From positions 11,587,258 to 11,651,257 of the forward strand of contig JANCRA010000014.1 of assembly GCA_024362935.1 (NCBI GenBank): a DNA stretch of 64,000 bases, given 5' to 3'. The position numbers and the translations under genes are program-made. Shown here in pieces: positions 37,401 to 49,395 of the stretch. The notes under the pieces are model-generated. The model searched no databases. It worked only from the letters and a program-made list of their open reading frames with translations, and was not told where the DNA came from. Each line of letters begins with the position of its first letter. The first letter of the stretch is position 1. Source of the DNA: Setophaga petechia (lineage: Eukaryota; Chordata; Aves; Passeriformes; Parulidae).

Positions 37401-38405
37401 CCAATTAGGAAGATGTGCCTCCCCAGCCAATTAGAATGTACAGGTGCAATAACTTTGCTATAAACAGCTTTGATGTTTATCTAGGAACTTTTATATCAAG
37501 AAATATTTTGAAGTAACATTGGGAAATGAGCCCATTAGAAAAATGTTCTTGCTGCTTGATGCTACAAAGGTGACTTAGGAGTACAGGATTCAATACTGAC
37601 TGGCTGTGTTGATACAAATTAACCCCTACTATTCAAGTGACCAGGGAAAGAATCACTCTGGATGAAGAGGAAATGAGAGGGAAAAAGCTCACGTTAACTT
37701 GTGTTTAATTATCTATGAGGACTTGGATTATAAGAGAGGGCAATCCTCACAGATAATTATGTTTATGTAGTTATTGTGTAGGGAGCAATTTTGCTGCTGT
37801 ACCTTGGCTATCCTTTGCATAGAGCAATAGTTCTTTCCCCTGGAGCCGGTGGGAATGCAATGGAGCCCTGTAATGGCAGTGACAATAAAGCAAGCAGCTC
37901 TGTTAGAAAAAGAAACATAACAAACTGGGCAAAGTATTTGAAGTGAAATATGTAGTGCTCCCTAGATTCTGATAAACCTTTTCCTAGGAACACACAAGTA
38001 CTGGCTATTAAAAAGAGGGAGGCTAAACCCAGAATCAAGAGGGCTCCAGGAGCCTGTATTAGCTAAGCTGGCTGTGTGTGCTATTACTAATAATAACTAT
38101 TTAGGAAGGTTTTAGTTTGCTGCAGCCATGCTACACAGCCCTTGACAAGTGTTGCACAGTTCTGCCTATTTCCAGCATGAAGGCTGAGAGCTTTTTTTTC
38201 CTTACCTTGCTCATTACTTTTCTTTATTCAGGTTTCAGCAAGATCTTTAAAGGCTTATTTAACAGGTGCAGTTTCTCTAAAGTAAGCCATGATTCATCCT
38301 TGCACAAAGCTGTGAGATAAGATACAGTATCCTAAAAGAAGGTCTTAGATTACTCTTCAAACATTGGGAAACACAAAAGCATAATCTCTTGAAAGTATTT
38401 TATAG
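34476..38405. other. AT-rich non-coding stretch
   Basis: Nothing recognisable beyond short T- or A-rich runs (for example 36679-36690). Open frames are at or below 76 codons. No RNA gene or mobile element tip is seen. Confidence 0.55.
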
Positions 38406-38409
38406 TTGA

Positions 38410-38485
38410 TTTTTTTCTGTGGTTTTTTTTTTGTCTTGGGGTGGGGCGAGAGGCTGCTTTTTAAAATTCTGTTTTGTTTTTTTGG
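38410..38485 (+). repeat. T/G-rich low-complexity tract
   Basis: Poly-T runs interrupted by GGGGTGGGGCG and TTTTGTTTTTTTGG. It is locally low in complexity with no recognisable parent element. Confidence 0.65.
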
Positions 38486-40924
38486 TGCCAAAGATCCTGA
38501 TTACCACTTCATAAAAAACACCCAAAACCAAACCCTATATCAGGTGGATGACAGAGGTCTGGCTAAGTCAATTTTGATTCAAGTGTAGTGGGGACAGGTT
38601 GGTGAAGTAAGGGCTCTAAAGGACCTTTACCTGTTCCTCCTGCTGGAGCTCTGTTTCAGATCCCACGAGTCTGTCATGGTCTGTTTCAGTGTTTTCCCAC
38701 GGATTGTGCTCTTCTTCATTCTGTGATCTTACTATTTGCACTCAGAAATTTTGGCTTGGACAACACCCAGCTGGAGTCATGCCCTACTTTTTGACAGTGG
38801 TGTGACTGTTTCTTCTCAGGCAGATGTATTTATTTTCATCTTTCTACTGTTCCTCCCAACAGTAACTTCATAGTCAGGCGAATAGGTGGCATTTTGCTAT
38901 TGTTACCATCCACCTTCAATTTTTCAAATAAAGACAGTTCACAGGGAAGAAAATAATCCACATTCTTCCTTGTTGGATTACTCCCTGCTGCAGGTGTAGG
39001 ACTTGCATGACAAAACTCTTTGTCTTGAATGACCTTGGGGAATTGTGAGCTGTTATTTGATGGAGATAATCTGTGTGGATACTCTGGTGAGCTCAAGCAA
39101 GCCAGACTGGGACCTGGCTGCAGAATGCACCTCTGCATGTGGTGGCAGCACCTTAAAAAACTCATAGAAGAACAAAAAGCACATATACGAGCCAACAAGA
39201 GTGTCATGTCACTGAACTGCTAAAAAAGAAAAAGAAAGAAGAGCTAATTTCTCCTCCTTTTACTCACTTAATGTACTCGGTTAGTTTAAACTTATAACTC
39301 AGGGCTACTCTTCTTCCTGTGTGCAAGGGGGAGATGAGCAGTGCAGTAAAAATTTATTTCCCACCTCCTACTATTTACTCATAGACCTATACAACTGCCT
39401 ACAGCAGCTACTTCAGAGAAAGTGTGTGACTTCCTTTGCAGGGGTGGAGGAGGTGACTTCCTCTAGTTACTCCAATTTACACGTTAGCACTTGCTTGAGG
39501 TGTTCCAGGAGCACAAGCTGGTCCTTTTCCTCCCCATATATGTGCATCTTTATGGAATAGATGCCTTAACAGAAAGACAGCTTTCATAAAACTGTCTTCC
39601 AAGGAATAAAGAATGGAAGTTGTAATATGTACTGTGCGTAAATGAAAGCCTAAGGAAGAAAAAAAAAGATCCGACCCAAAATCCAACTTACATCTTCAAC
39701 TCAGTTGGCTTTTGGTGAGAATGGGGCTAGGTACATCATAACAAATGACTTAGTGGGATTAATTGCACTGGTATTTGTAATACCTCCAGTTGCTTTCACA
39801 GGGCTGCTACTAAAGAAATCTTTCAGTTGACAGCAAAGTGATTGGTTAATGGCAGACATGGGGAATAATTGACAACTCAGGCAAAACATCTGGGGATGAA
39901 ATATATTTTGTCAAAGAGCTAAAACCCTTGTGTTGAGAAAATGCATTTTTTTCCCTCTGATCCATTCTGTCAACAAAATACTTTTCATCAGAAACATCAA
40001 AGCCGTTTCATCTGAAAATTTCATTTTTGAATCCCTTTATCTATTCTGTTGACAAAAATTTCTGTCAACTGACTCAAACCATTGTATTAACAAATTTCTT
40101 TTTGTCAATCATGATTTATTATTTTGGCAAATACATTCTATAATACTCTGCTTCATTCTGTGCAGAGAATACATAAGTCAGATTCCCATCCTAATTTTTT
40201 AGGAAGTGAAATTAGAAGTAAATGTAGTGTCACAACTGCTTATCTGCTGAATCTATACACTGATTAGGCTTATTTTAAATATATCCAGTTGAATTAAAGT
40301 TTCTTCTGAATAACACACAAGTTGAAGAAAGGAAATGGTAGGTGCAATAAAATCACATTTATCAATGTTTTCTTTGCAGAATCTCTCTGCTAATCACAGC
40401 TTGCAGGCTCACAATAGAAAGATGATCTCTAGTGAGCTGTACTTTAACTGGTTTCCAGATGTTGATGAACTGGAGGTTTATTGTAACATCACTACTTATA
40501 AGGAACAACTGAAATAGCAAAAAATATTGCAGGCACCCCTAATGTATTCTGTGCTAATTTAGAATTAACCAGTATAGTATACAAGTTAACTACTAGTTTG
40601 TTCCTCAAACAAAGAATATATCTGTTTAAAGATAAGGATATATGAATCATGATGATAGGAAAATTATATGTATAAGCTGTAAGTGTAAAATATCTGTAAT
40701 GTACATAGTAAAAATTTAGTCTTTTAGCTATTCCTTGTACTAATGGAAAAAAAACAACAGATGAATCAAACACTGGGATGTGTATAGGCCAGCTGATCAT
40801 TCCAAAATCGTTTCCCCAAAATAGTCATTACATTGATGTTTCTTAATTAATTTTTGCAAACATAAATTGAAAAATCTTTTAAACTTCGTCAATCCCTATT
40901 TTCCTTGAAATTAAACGTTACTTT
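38486..40924. other. AT-rich non-coding stretch
   Basis: No supportable gene. Around 39960-40110 a short TGTCAACAAAA-like word recurs three times in either orientation (near 39968, 40048 and 40084) in an AT-rich context. This may be an old degenerate repeat. Confidence 0.5.
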
Positions 40925-40977
40925 TTGTTGTTGTTCGTTTGTTTTGGTTTTTTTTAATATTTGCTTGGGTTTTTTTC
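40920..40977 (+). repeat. T-rich low-complexity tract with TTG units
   Basis: (TTG)n and GTTTG units followed by long T runs. It is the complement type of the CAA-rich tract at 12626. Confidence 0.7.
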
Positions 40978-41237
40978 ATTTCTGTGTGCTTCCTTCATTC
41001 TGGATCTTTTCTCCCGGATTAATTTTGCACTTTAATGTTAATTTTATCTCTGGAGTTTCTGCCCTTTATCTACTGAGGGGCTACAAAGCAGTCACTTTCT
41101 ATAAAGGCTGCAGTATGCAATCAAGCTGACAGGTCATCATTTATTAGCATCTTTTATTAGAATGTTGGGAATTTGGCATGTCTTTTTACTGAAAATATTG
41201 TATGATGGATTGATTGATTGACACTAACCAAAATTTG

Positions 41238-41266
41238 TTTCTTCATCTATTGAGTAGATGAAGAAA
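41238..41266. repeat. Perfect inverted repeat, 12-bp arms with 5-base loop
   Basis: The arms TTTCTTCATCTA and TAGATGAAGAAA flank the loop TTGAG and pair perfectly, with a possible G-T pair just outside. The arms are pyrimidine-rich on the left and purine-rich on the right. It is one of two hairpins in the window longer than base composition would readily give. The second, shorter one at 41602 is only about 340 bp away. Confidence 0.85.
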
Positions 41267-43772
41267 TATTCCAAATACTGAGACTAATTAGTTGTGTGTA
41301 ATGTCAGTAATTCCTAGAAAAATATGGAGATGCCAGTCAAGGGAGTGTTTTGCTCAACAATATTTCAGATACTTTCAGAAGACAATCCTAAATTCTTGTA
41401 GAATAAGACTTATTTGGCTGAATTTTTCTTCCAGAAATGTTAGCCCTTGTCAGAATACAAAAGCTACAAGGGAAAAAGGCAAATATTTTTCTCCTGTGTA
41501 ATAAGTCAGAGAAAGCCAAGACAACAACTGTACATCTGAAAATTATAGCTTCAAGAGAAATATTGGTTTTGAGAAAGACATAAGCAATGTAGGTATCCTT
41601 GACTCCTTTAGCACTAAAGGAGTTTTCTTCTCTTTTCTTAGCCCAGGAAACCTGTATTGACCACAGCTGCCCTAATCACAGAGGAAACTGCTAGGAAGAG
41701 TGATTGGTAAGTGAAAAGTGTGGTTCTTCAGATTGAAAACTTGATTCTGGAAAAAAAAACCCCTTTTTACTCCAGGAGTGCACTTGCTTTTAGTGCAGGC
41801 TGAACCTTGCTGGAGTTGTTCTAGACCAGCCCCACATCAGGTTTGTGTGCATAAAGAGGAGGGAAGTGTGAGGGGCTGGGCTGTACAGACACAGCCTGAC
41901 TCTGAATGTGTGTGTGACCTCAGAAATGAAGAGAGCTATAGAGGAACCTTTTCCCTGATGGGGGCCAAGTTAATTAAGAGGAATGAAAAGAATAAATCTG
42001 TTCTCTGGATTTTTCCAGTGGTTGTTCAGTGGAGGCTGGTTTCACTAGGAGCTGATGACATTTTAATGTGTTTCCGCAAAGCATGGACAATGCTGTATAG
42101 AGATTTTTTTACATAGAAACTAAAAGAGCAAAATTTGATATTGTATGGCTTTCTCCAAAGGTCATTAATATTTTACTGTTTTGCTTAATGAAGGCAATAA
42201 TCACCTATGTTCTCTACAGCCCAAAGTTTCCTTTCCCTCACTTTTTTTCTTTCCCATTGACATGAAATGAGAGAGACACATGTGAAGAGGTGTACAATAA
42301 GTATGTTACTAAAGGATAAAGGCTCTGGTCTAGTGCATTTTTTTAATTTACTAAGGTCCAAACCTCTTATTGAGGTTGGTGGGATTCAGTCACTGATCCT
42401 ATGAGAAGAAAAAGTGGCTTGGAATTAGAATATGGTCCAGGAGCAGTTTTCAGTGAGTCTTTTGGAGATGTATGTGTCTTCTCCTTGGAGACATAATTTT
42501 CATCTTACTTTTATTAATATAAAATTGCTGGCCTCCTCCATTGTCCCTGTATAAAACAGTAGTGTTGGGAGGTGGAACTAGTGTTCCTCCAATTCACTTT
42601 TCTGGGTTGAAAGAATGGAAGAAATATTGCAATTTCCTCATAACATGAGTGTGCAGAAGTAAAGATTGGTACCTAGCTTGAAGCAGCCAAATGAGTAGCT
42701 GCACTTGAAGCAGCCATCCTGCTGGGCTGGAGTTAGAAATAATTTTTTCTTACGAAAAGTATTTTCAGTTTTGTCATGGCAAAATAGAGGGGACGTGGTG
42801 GAGAGGGCTGGGCACTGTAGACTTGGATTTACCAGTTTCTCTGGGAAAGTATTTTGTTTTGTTTCCTTGTTTGTAGTAAAAATAAAGATATTTGCTGTCC
42901 CTTGTGAAAGGCTGGCATACCCATAGTACCACAGAATAATACTCTGTTACAGAAACCACTCATCATAAGAGTTAAATCACAGTGGAAACTTGTCCCTACT
43001 ATACATTTTAAATTATGTTTGTTTTTGAAGATTTTAGCTTTTTGCTGCAGCATTAACAGTAGGATAAAGAAGTGCCACAATATTTTTGCTATTTGTCCCT
43101 GCAATGACCCTGATTTTACTTAAGAACTTTAAAATCCACTGAGAGAATAACTCTATCTGCATCAATTCTCATGATTCCCTAAAATCAGCCAGATAGAAAA
43201 TACAGCCTGCAATACCTGTGAATACATGCATCATTTTGTCCTTCATGATATATTAGTGGTGTCAAGTGCTGATGAGATCATAGTTGATAGTGGTTGATGG
43301 CATAGGCTGAATGGATGGTGAGTTAAAGCTTTTTAAAATCCATCTGTTCCAGAATTCACTCAGCTGGATTCAACTCCTCTTCCATCTTTTGACAGCTGAT
43401 GTAAAATCAGGAACATCTCTACTGAAGGCAAGTCAGTTATCCTGTGTCAAAGAAGTGAAGGTAGGAAAAAATGATTAATACCTACTCTAGTCTAGTTTGA
43501 TTAAAGCAAGCTATGTCACAGAAACCCATGGAGTTTCATCTGCTAAAAACTCTCAGAAGCAATTGCACACTGACCAGTTGCTATAAAACATTATGGATTT
43601 TGTTTTTAACTGAGGCTATTGTATACACTTTCCTGAAACCCTTGCTGTTCCTCTTTCTTGGAAATATTTCCTTTTAATGTGAGTAAAAGCAGGGTTTGCT
43701 TTTATTCTTGAATTGTGTTGGTTTGTTTGTCAACCATCCAGCAATACATTGCATTTGGATCAGGTGTAGTCC
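41267..43772. other. Non-coding stretch
   Basis: Contains the inverted repeat ACTCCTTTAG-CA-CTAAAGGAGT at 41602-41623 and a 13-base direct repeat CTTGAAGCAGCCA at 42677 and 42704. An open frame of 112 codons (41778-42116) has no recognisable motif and I do not call it. No mobile element is seen. Confidence 0.5.
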
Positions 43773-43832
43773 AATCATAAAATCATAGAGTATCTCAGCT
43801 GGGAAGGGACCCATAAGGATCACTGCTCTAGG
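43773..43832 (-). mobile_element. CR1 LINE 3' tip, minus strand
   Basis: AATCATAAAATCATAGAG is two copies of the degenerate 8-bp CR1 tip repeat on minus. It is followed by CAGCTGGGAAGGGACCCATA and AGGATCA, the 3' end block shared with the larger copy at 33508. Only about 60 bases survive before the 5' truncation, so it is a typical very short CR1 insertion. Confidence 0.82.
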
Positions 43833-45820
43833 TCTCTAAACAATTTGAACATGGCTAGTTGACTTAATTATTTATTTCTTCATTTGAGGAAATATTAAAA
43901 ATCTGCAAACTGCTAGGTAAGCATTGAGTGCCGCCAGAATTTCCTTGTGTAGGGAGGGTTTTCCATTTTCTCATATTTTATGCATATTTATATAGTCTAG
44001 TTGGTTCCTATGGTGCTGATGTGGGGATCTCAGTCTATTGCCTTTGATTGTGATGCTGGGATGAAACAATATCAGTGGAAATGAGGTGATTATTTAGAAG
44101 GAGCTCTCTCTCTGTCCGTATTCATTAGTGTGTCCTAACTTGTTTTGGGCCCTAGCATTTTGCACTGTGACTTTTATTCTTGCTTTGGTATTTAAATCTC
44201 CTTGATCAATAGCATGTTACATTGTCATTTTCTGCTTGTTGTGACAGCTTTCTCTACTCAGTCTGTCTCTCCAACACACAGCATATGTGCACACATACTC
44301 CTAAGAAGGAATCATCATTCATCCCTCTCCATAGTGTGCACAGTGCCCAATTTTGTACAGACAGAGATGGCATTCTAGGGATTCTCAGTTAAGCTTTGGA
44401 TAAAACTGATGGCTGTGCCGTTTGAACTAATTGCATAAATAAGGTCAGCACTAGGACTTAAACTGCCTTAAAATGTAAGTATATTATATACTTTGGTGGT
44501 TGAAATCAACATCAAATGTGCTGTAAATTGGTTTATTTAGATGCCACCTTTGTGCTTGTATTTGTGGTCATATTAGGTGCTTTACTAGTGGGATTAGCAA
44601 CTTGCTGTCTGCATTCCAGGCAGCCATAGAGGGTTTGCATGAAAAAATAAGAATACAACTGAGTGAATCATATATTGCATAGCCCAAGCTGAAATACTGT
44701 GCTTTCTGTTTCTTTATTTGCATATTTATGCAACATATAAACATTAGTGTTTCAACATTGCTCATCTCCAGTTGAAAAAAGATTCTCTTTGTGAAGATGA
44801 AAAATGAGAGCAAAAGCTCTCCTTTATGTACAGTGGACTTGATGGCTAAAGCAAGGAACAGATCACTTTCAAATCACAGCTGCATCAGAAATTTTACAGT
44901 GTAAGCTATGAAAGAGACAAATTCCATTCTCTGACTTGCTGACACTGCCAGGTTGTCCCAGTTGCTCAAGACATGGAATGGATAAAAGGCATTTGAGGGT
45001 TGTGAAGCTGCATTAGTCATTGCATCATGGGAACATCTTCATTGTATGCAACACAAGACTTGGGGGCAGGATCTTTTGATCTGCTAAATTCCTTTTGCCT
45101 TTGTCCTTATGCACCTTTCCAAGTTCTGCTGCTTTGCATTCTTTTTGCCCAACTGTCTCTCTGTGTTGGCTTAGTTTGTGCTTGGACGAGATTTGAGCAT
45201 TCCAGTGAGTCTGATTGTTTCACTTCTGTGAACCTATTTCTGTTCTATTATGTTAGTATCCTGCTTTTGCTGAGCAAAGCAGCACAGCAGGTTCAGCAGC
45301 TGCCAGTGGTAGAGAATATGCCAGACCAAACCAAGAGCAGCTGTTTCTCTTTTTCCTAGATTTGAAATGGGTTCAGTGTCAATTTTTTATGTCTTTCTTG
45401 GTATTTTTCCTTCCTAACCAAGAATATCTGTGAGACATAATAAATAACTGAGACTTAAAAGTGACACCTGTCAGTGGACAATCATATTTTTACTGTCTTG
45501 TGGAGAGGATGAAGGGAATATATTGAATCAGGCCAAACTCCCTATTGAAGTGTGCCACACAATGTTTTGTTCTGCTGATGTAATATTGTAGATCAACCAA
45601 ACCAAGGTGGCAGACAGACATGAGCTAACATGGGCAAACCAGGCATCTTCTCCCTTTATGGCCCTTATCCTCTTGTAGGTAGTGAAATCCTGCTGACAAG
45701 TGTGTGAGCTCCTGTCTGATTTTGGTGTTTGTGATAGAAATGCTCAAAGTGGAGAGGAAAGTTGCCTCAAACTTTCCAGATTTTCTGACTTTGAGCATCA
45801 GGCCCTCCTTTGGTGCATTT
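43833..45820. other. AT-rich non-coding stretch
   Basis: An open frame of 110 codons on plus (45027-45359) reads as hydrophobic, Leu/Phe/Cys-rich protein but has no motif and no supporting splice signals. I regard it as chance. No other feature is seen. Confidence 0.5.
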
Positions 45821-45824
45821 AAAG

Positions 45825-46020
45825 AGAGATTGATGACCTTTTTACCTACTGGAGTATTCTAATTGCTTTAAATGAGCTCCATTTAATTGGTTTAAATTAT
45901 TTTAAGTGTCTAATTTTACTATTCAGTGTCTTAAGATGCCTGTCATAATAGCTGCTATAAATATACATATTGACTTTCAATAAATACTTTCTGGTTCTAG
46001 CTCATAATCTAATACTGGAT
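45825..46020. promoter_or_regulatory. Possible conserved non-coding element
   Basis: AT-rich with TCTAATTGC, CATTTAATTGG and TCTAATTTT homeodomain-type cores within 100 bp, plus AGCTGCTATAAATATA. There are no homopolymers or open frames. Regulatory role is inferred from composition only. Confidence 0.2.
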
Positions 46021-47729
46021 GGGGAATGTGTCTGTTGACTTGAGGCTTCCTCTTGAGGTCAGTGAGTCTGTTAGCTGGGACAAGTAGATCAGGATCACAA
46101 GAATTTTTTAGCAAGAGTTGTCCTGTAGAATGTGAACTCTAGTACAATCTTTCATTTTTTAGATGAATATGTGCTAATACTCTACTGAGTGTTTCCTCTT
46201 TGCATTCCACTCTCAGCCAGTGCAGAGTGTGTGACAGGAGAACATTTGGGTGAAACCAAGGAGCACAAGGCTCAGCTGTGCCTGTGGGGATGGGACCATC
46301 TCCCCTCTTGAGCCTGTTTGGTCTCAGTGGCTCTGTGGGCTGAGTGGGGATGGATTTACTCCTATTTCTCTGGAGTTAGCAAGACTTGCTGTTTGGGTAA
46401 GGCAGGGATCTTTGTTCATGAGCTTATTTTGACTTCAACCTTGCAGCAATTCTCCCATTTTGAATGCTTTTTAAGTTGCCATCTGTTTTCTGTTTGTTTA
46501 TTTTAAAGCTCTCACATTTTTCCCCCCGCATTCCCTTCTGGGTAAGTGGGCTAAAATGAGTTTGTGTGCTGCAATCTCCTCTCTTCAAGCCAAATACCCA
46601 ATTGCCACTAGTGACACACAAAGACAACGTGTGAGGGTGAGGAATTCTACAGAAATATCATAGAGCTGCAGTTAAGTACAAGCCAGTAAAGCTTTGGAGT
46701 CAGAAATGACTTTTCCACAAACTGGGATGCTCCCTCCCCACAGTTCTAGCTGCTGCTGACTGGCAAATACTCAGGTACACTTCTTATGTCCAGAGGTACT
46801 GCAGGCTTCTAAAGTGGGGATTTTAAATTTATTTTCTTCATTGTACTTGCATAGTAATATTGCTATTGCCAATTATCTCCATTATTACAGTATATCTCCC
46901 TTGTGGATGTTTATTTTTAAACTTAAGTCACCTCTAACCCATTACTAGCTAAGTGGCAATGAGGCCCTTTTGTATTGAATAGGGATGGTTACAATTAAAG
47001 AGTTAGCTTCATTTCTTTACAGAGTATTTTTAAATTGTTTCTTCTACTTTCATGCAGCTTCCCTATGTGAACAAGGTATTAGGAAAATCTGTCACATTTG
47101 TTATATATCCAAAATGACATCCACAGGCTTATAGCCATAATCTAGCTGAAAATATGTCTTGCTTAGTGTAAGAATAGGAACTGTATTTTACAAGTAAATT
47201 TCAGCATTTTGTTTTCTTTCATCTGTTTTTGCCTACCATGTTAATGTGAAGCTGAATCTGGAGCTGAAAAGCAAAATCAAGTATTGCTCAGCTGAGGTTT
47301 CCCTGAGGTGACGTGACCTGGAGATTAGGTTGAGATGAAGTCACATTTTGCTTGATGAAAGTATTCTGCATTACACAGGGATGTTTGTCTGCAGGGATAT
47401 GAGTTACACTAAATTACTATTACTGTTCATGGACAAAAGAATTTTTTTCCATCATCATCTATTTCATCTCCCTCAGTCTTGCACTTTAGAACTAAAATAG
47501 CTACTGCTGAATGTCTTGGTATTTGTGAAAATTCATAGCTGATGGATCATTCCAGTGACTTTGGACAAACCACAGCATTGCTATTTTACCATCTGACTTG
47601 CTGTGTCCTTCTTGCAATTTCCAGCATGCCTTGACAAATTTATATTCTGTACTTGCATGATCAGGGTCATTGAGGCTTCAGTGTAGCTGGTGCAGTTTCA
47701 CATGGACATTCAGATTTAGTTCAGTGTTT
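46021..47729. other. AT-rich non-coding stretch
   Basis: No gene, RNA or mobile element is recognised. Only short chance open frames are present. Confidence 0.55.
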
Positions 47730-47744
47730 AAAAAAAAAAAAAAA
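47730..47744 (+). repeat. Poly(A) tract of 15 bases
   Basis: An A run preceded by unremarkable sequence. A TTTAAATTTAAATTT run and a second A run lie downstream near 47852-47874. Confidence 0.8.
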
Positions 47745-48088
47745 GATTACAAAAGCTTTCCAGGAAAAGCACTTTCCCCCATCTTGAGAAATTTCTTAAA
47801 CCATTTTTTTTTTCAGGCTGTGTGACTGTTCACTTATTATGCTTCTACTTTTAAATTTAAATTTAAAAAAAAAATGATTATTTACATTATTTAGAAAAAT
47901 AATTACACCATCTGCTTTCAATACAAGACCATAGAATGAAAGAAATTTGCATCCTAAATGGAGACTGCTACTATAAAAAGACACACTGTATATGACAGTG
48001 ATCATTCATATGACAAGGATGGACAGTACAAAAAATAGCTAAATTACTTCAACATGAGGATTTTGGAAAAGATTCACATTGGTCAATG

Positions 48089-48145
48089 AAAAAAAAAAAA
48101 ACAAAAAAAAGCACAAACAAAACAAGCAAGAACCAACCCCAAAAG
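48089..48145 (+). repeat. A-rich/CAA-type low-complexity tract
   Basis: A run of 13 A, then CAAAAAAAAG and irregular CAAA/CAAG/CCAA units. It is very like the tract at 12626-12714 in structure, again without a recognisable retroposon body upstream. Confidence 0.8.
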
Positions 48146-49140
48146 TAAACTAAACCTGTTCCTTCCAGTCAAAACTATGAACTTCTGTGCAGTAAAGACA
48201 GGGCAAAACTAAACCATTCAAAAAACTCTTCTGAAGGGATATCTACATCTGATTTGGTATCTTCTCCAGGAAGTAGAATATGCACTGCTCCAATATTTAA
48301 AATTTTTTTTCACTCTCTTATTACATCATGCCCCCAGGGTTGTTGATATTCCCTCACAATTATTTATAAAAAGGTGAATCCTTTGTAATGTACTTATATC
48401 TGATTATCTTATCATTATATGAGATAGTAACAGGGGAATTAGTACTCCAAATTAATATCTTTTAAGTCCTTGATTTGTATGATTTTCTAAATGGTGCTTC
48501 AACTCAGAAGCTACAAAACACCCAGTTTGGTTTTTTCGTGTGTTTTTATGTTTTGTTGTTTTAAATTATATTCAAATAGTTAACAGAACTTAATTTAAAA
48601 TATATTTATATCCTCAGTGGTCATTTTCCTCTTGCAATTCTACATGTAGACATTCTATTGGTGAAATGATAAATGATTGTCAGCCTTGAAAGGAATACTC
48701 ATTGTTTTCTCACATCTGATTTCATTCTGGGTATTCTGGAGCATAATACATAATCAAATGCTATTTTCTAAGAACATTTCCTGCTTTGACTGACCAGTGA
48801 ACAGTAAATCTTTTTCAGAAGGGTTAATAGTATGTTATTTTTTCAGTTTCTAGATTAGATCTGATTTCAGATACAATCCAACATAAATATCTGAGACTAC
48901 AGGGAAGTGCAGTTTACCATAAATCTGGTAAACCCATTCCTCCCATTTTCTTCAAGGCCTACCGTGATTTATTTTTGTTCCCTGGTTCATTCCAATTTCA
49001 TATGGATCTTGAAATATATTTACCTATTCACTTTCTTGTCCTTAGATGATTCTTGTTGAAGATGCTCATAGAATAAAGATATTATAAGACTTGTTGATGT
49101 AAATGAAAATGCTTTTACTCCAGCCAGTACTTGCAGTAGG
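48146..49140. other. AT-rich non-coding stretch
   Basis: Nothing recognisable. Stops are frequent in all frames. Confidence 0.55.
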
Positions 49141-49395
49141 ACCTGGCTTGAGGGGAGAAGTGTGATTCTGCACTAAAGCACAGAGTGATGGAGGTCAGGG
49201 GGATGTTCACAGATTCAGCATCATGAAATCATGTTCCAGGGCTGGCTGGGGATGCAGTTCTGTAGCTCCCAAAAGGAGTGAGATGTCTCCAGGAGGCACA
49301 GCACACTGGGCTGTGTGGTGAAATGTCTCACAGGCCCAGTCCCCCTCTCTGCCCCTCCCATGGGGCTGGCTTGAGACTGCAGTAAAAAAAAAATA
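49141..49395. other. GC-rich block ending in an A run
   Basis: About 240 bp of GC-richer sequence (GGGCTGGCTGGGG, CCAGTCCCCC, CCCATGGGGCTGG) that ends in a run of 10 A at 49385-49394. A GC-rich body with an A tail could be an old retroposed RNA on plus, but I cannot name a parent. A 112-codon minus frame (49221-49559) crosses it without a motif. Confidence 0.4.

Noticed and set aside
38690..38745. CATTCTGTGATCTTA, similar to a CR1 tip on plus
   Set aside because: The upstream GGACT and CCCTTCCAACC blocks are missing, so the match is confined to a common word.
41602..41640. Hairpin followed by T-rich sequence resembling a bacterial terminator
   Set aside because: The window is vertebrate DNA, where such terminators have no role; kept only as an inverted repeat.
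41778..42116. Plus-strand open frame of 112 codons
   Set aside because: No motif or homologue recognised; could not be separated from chance.
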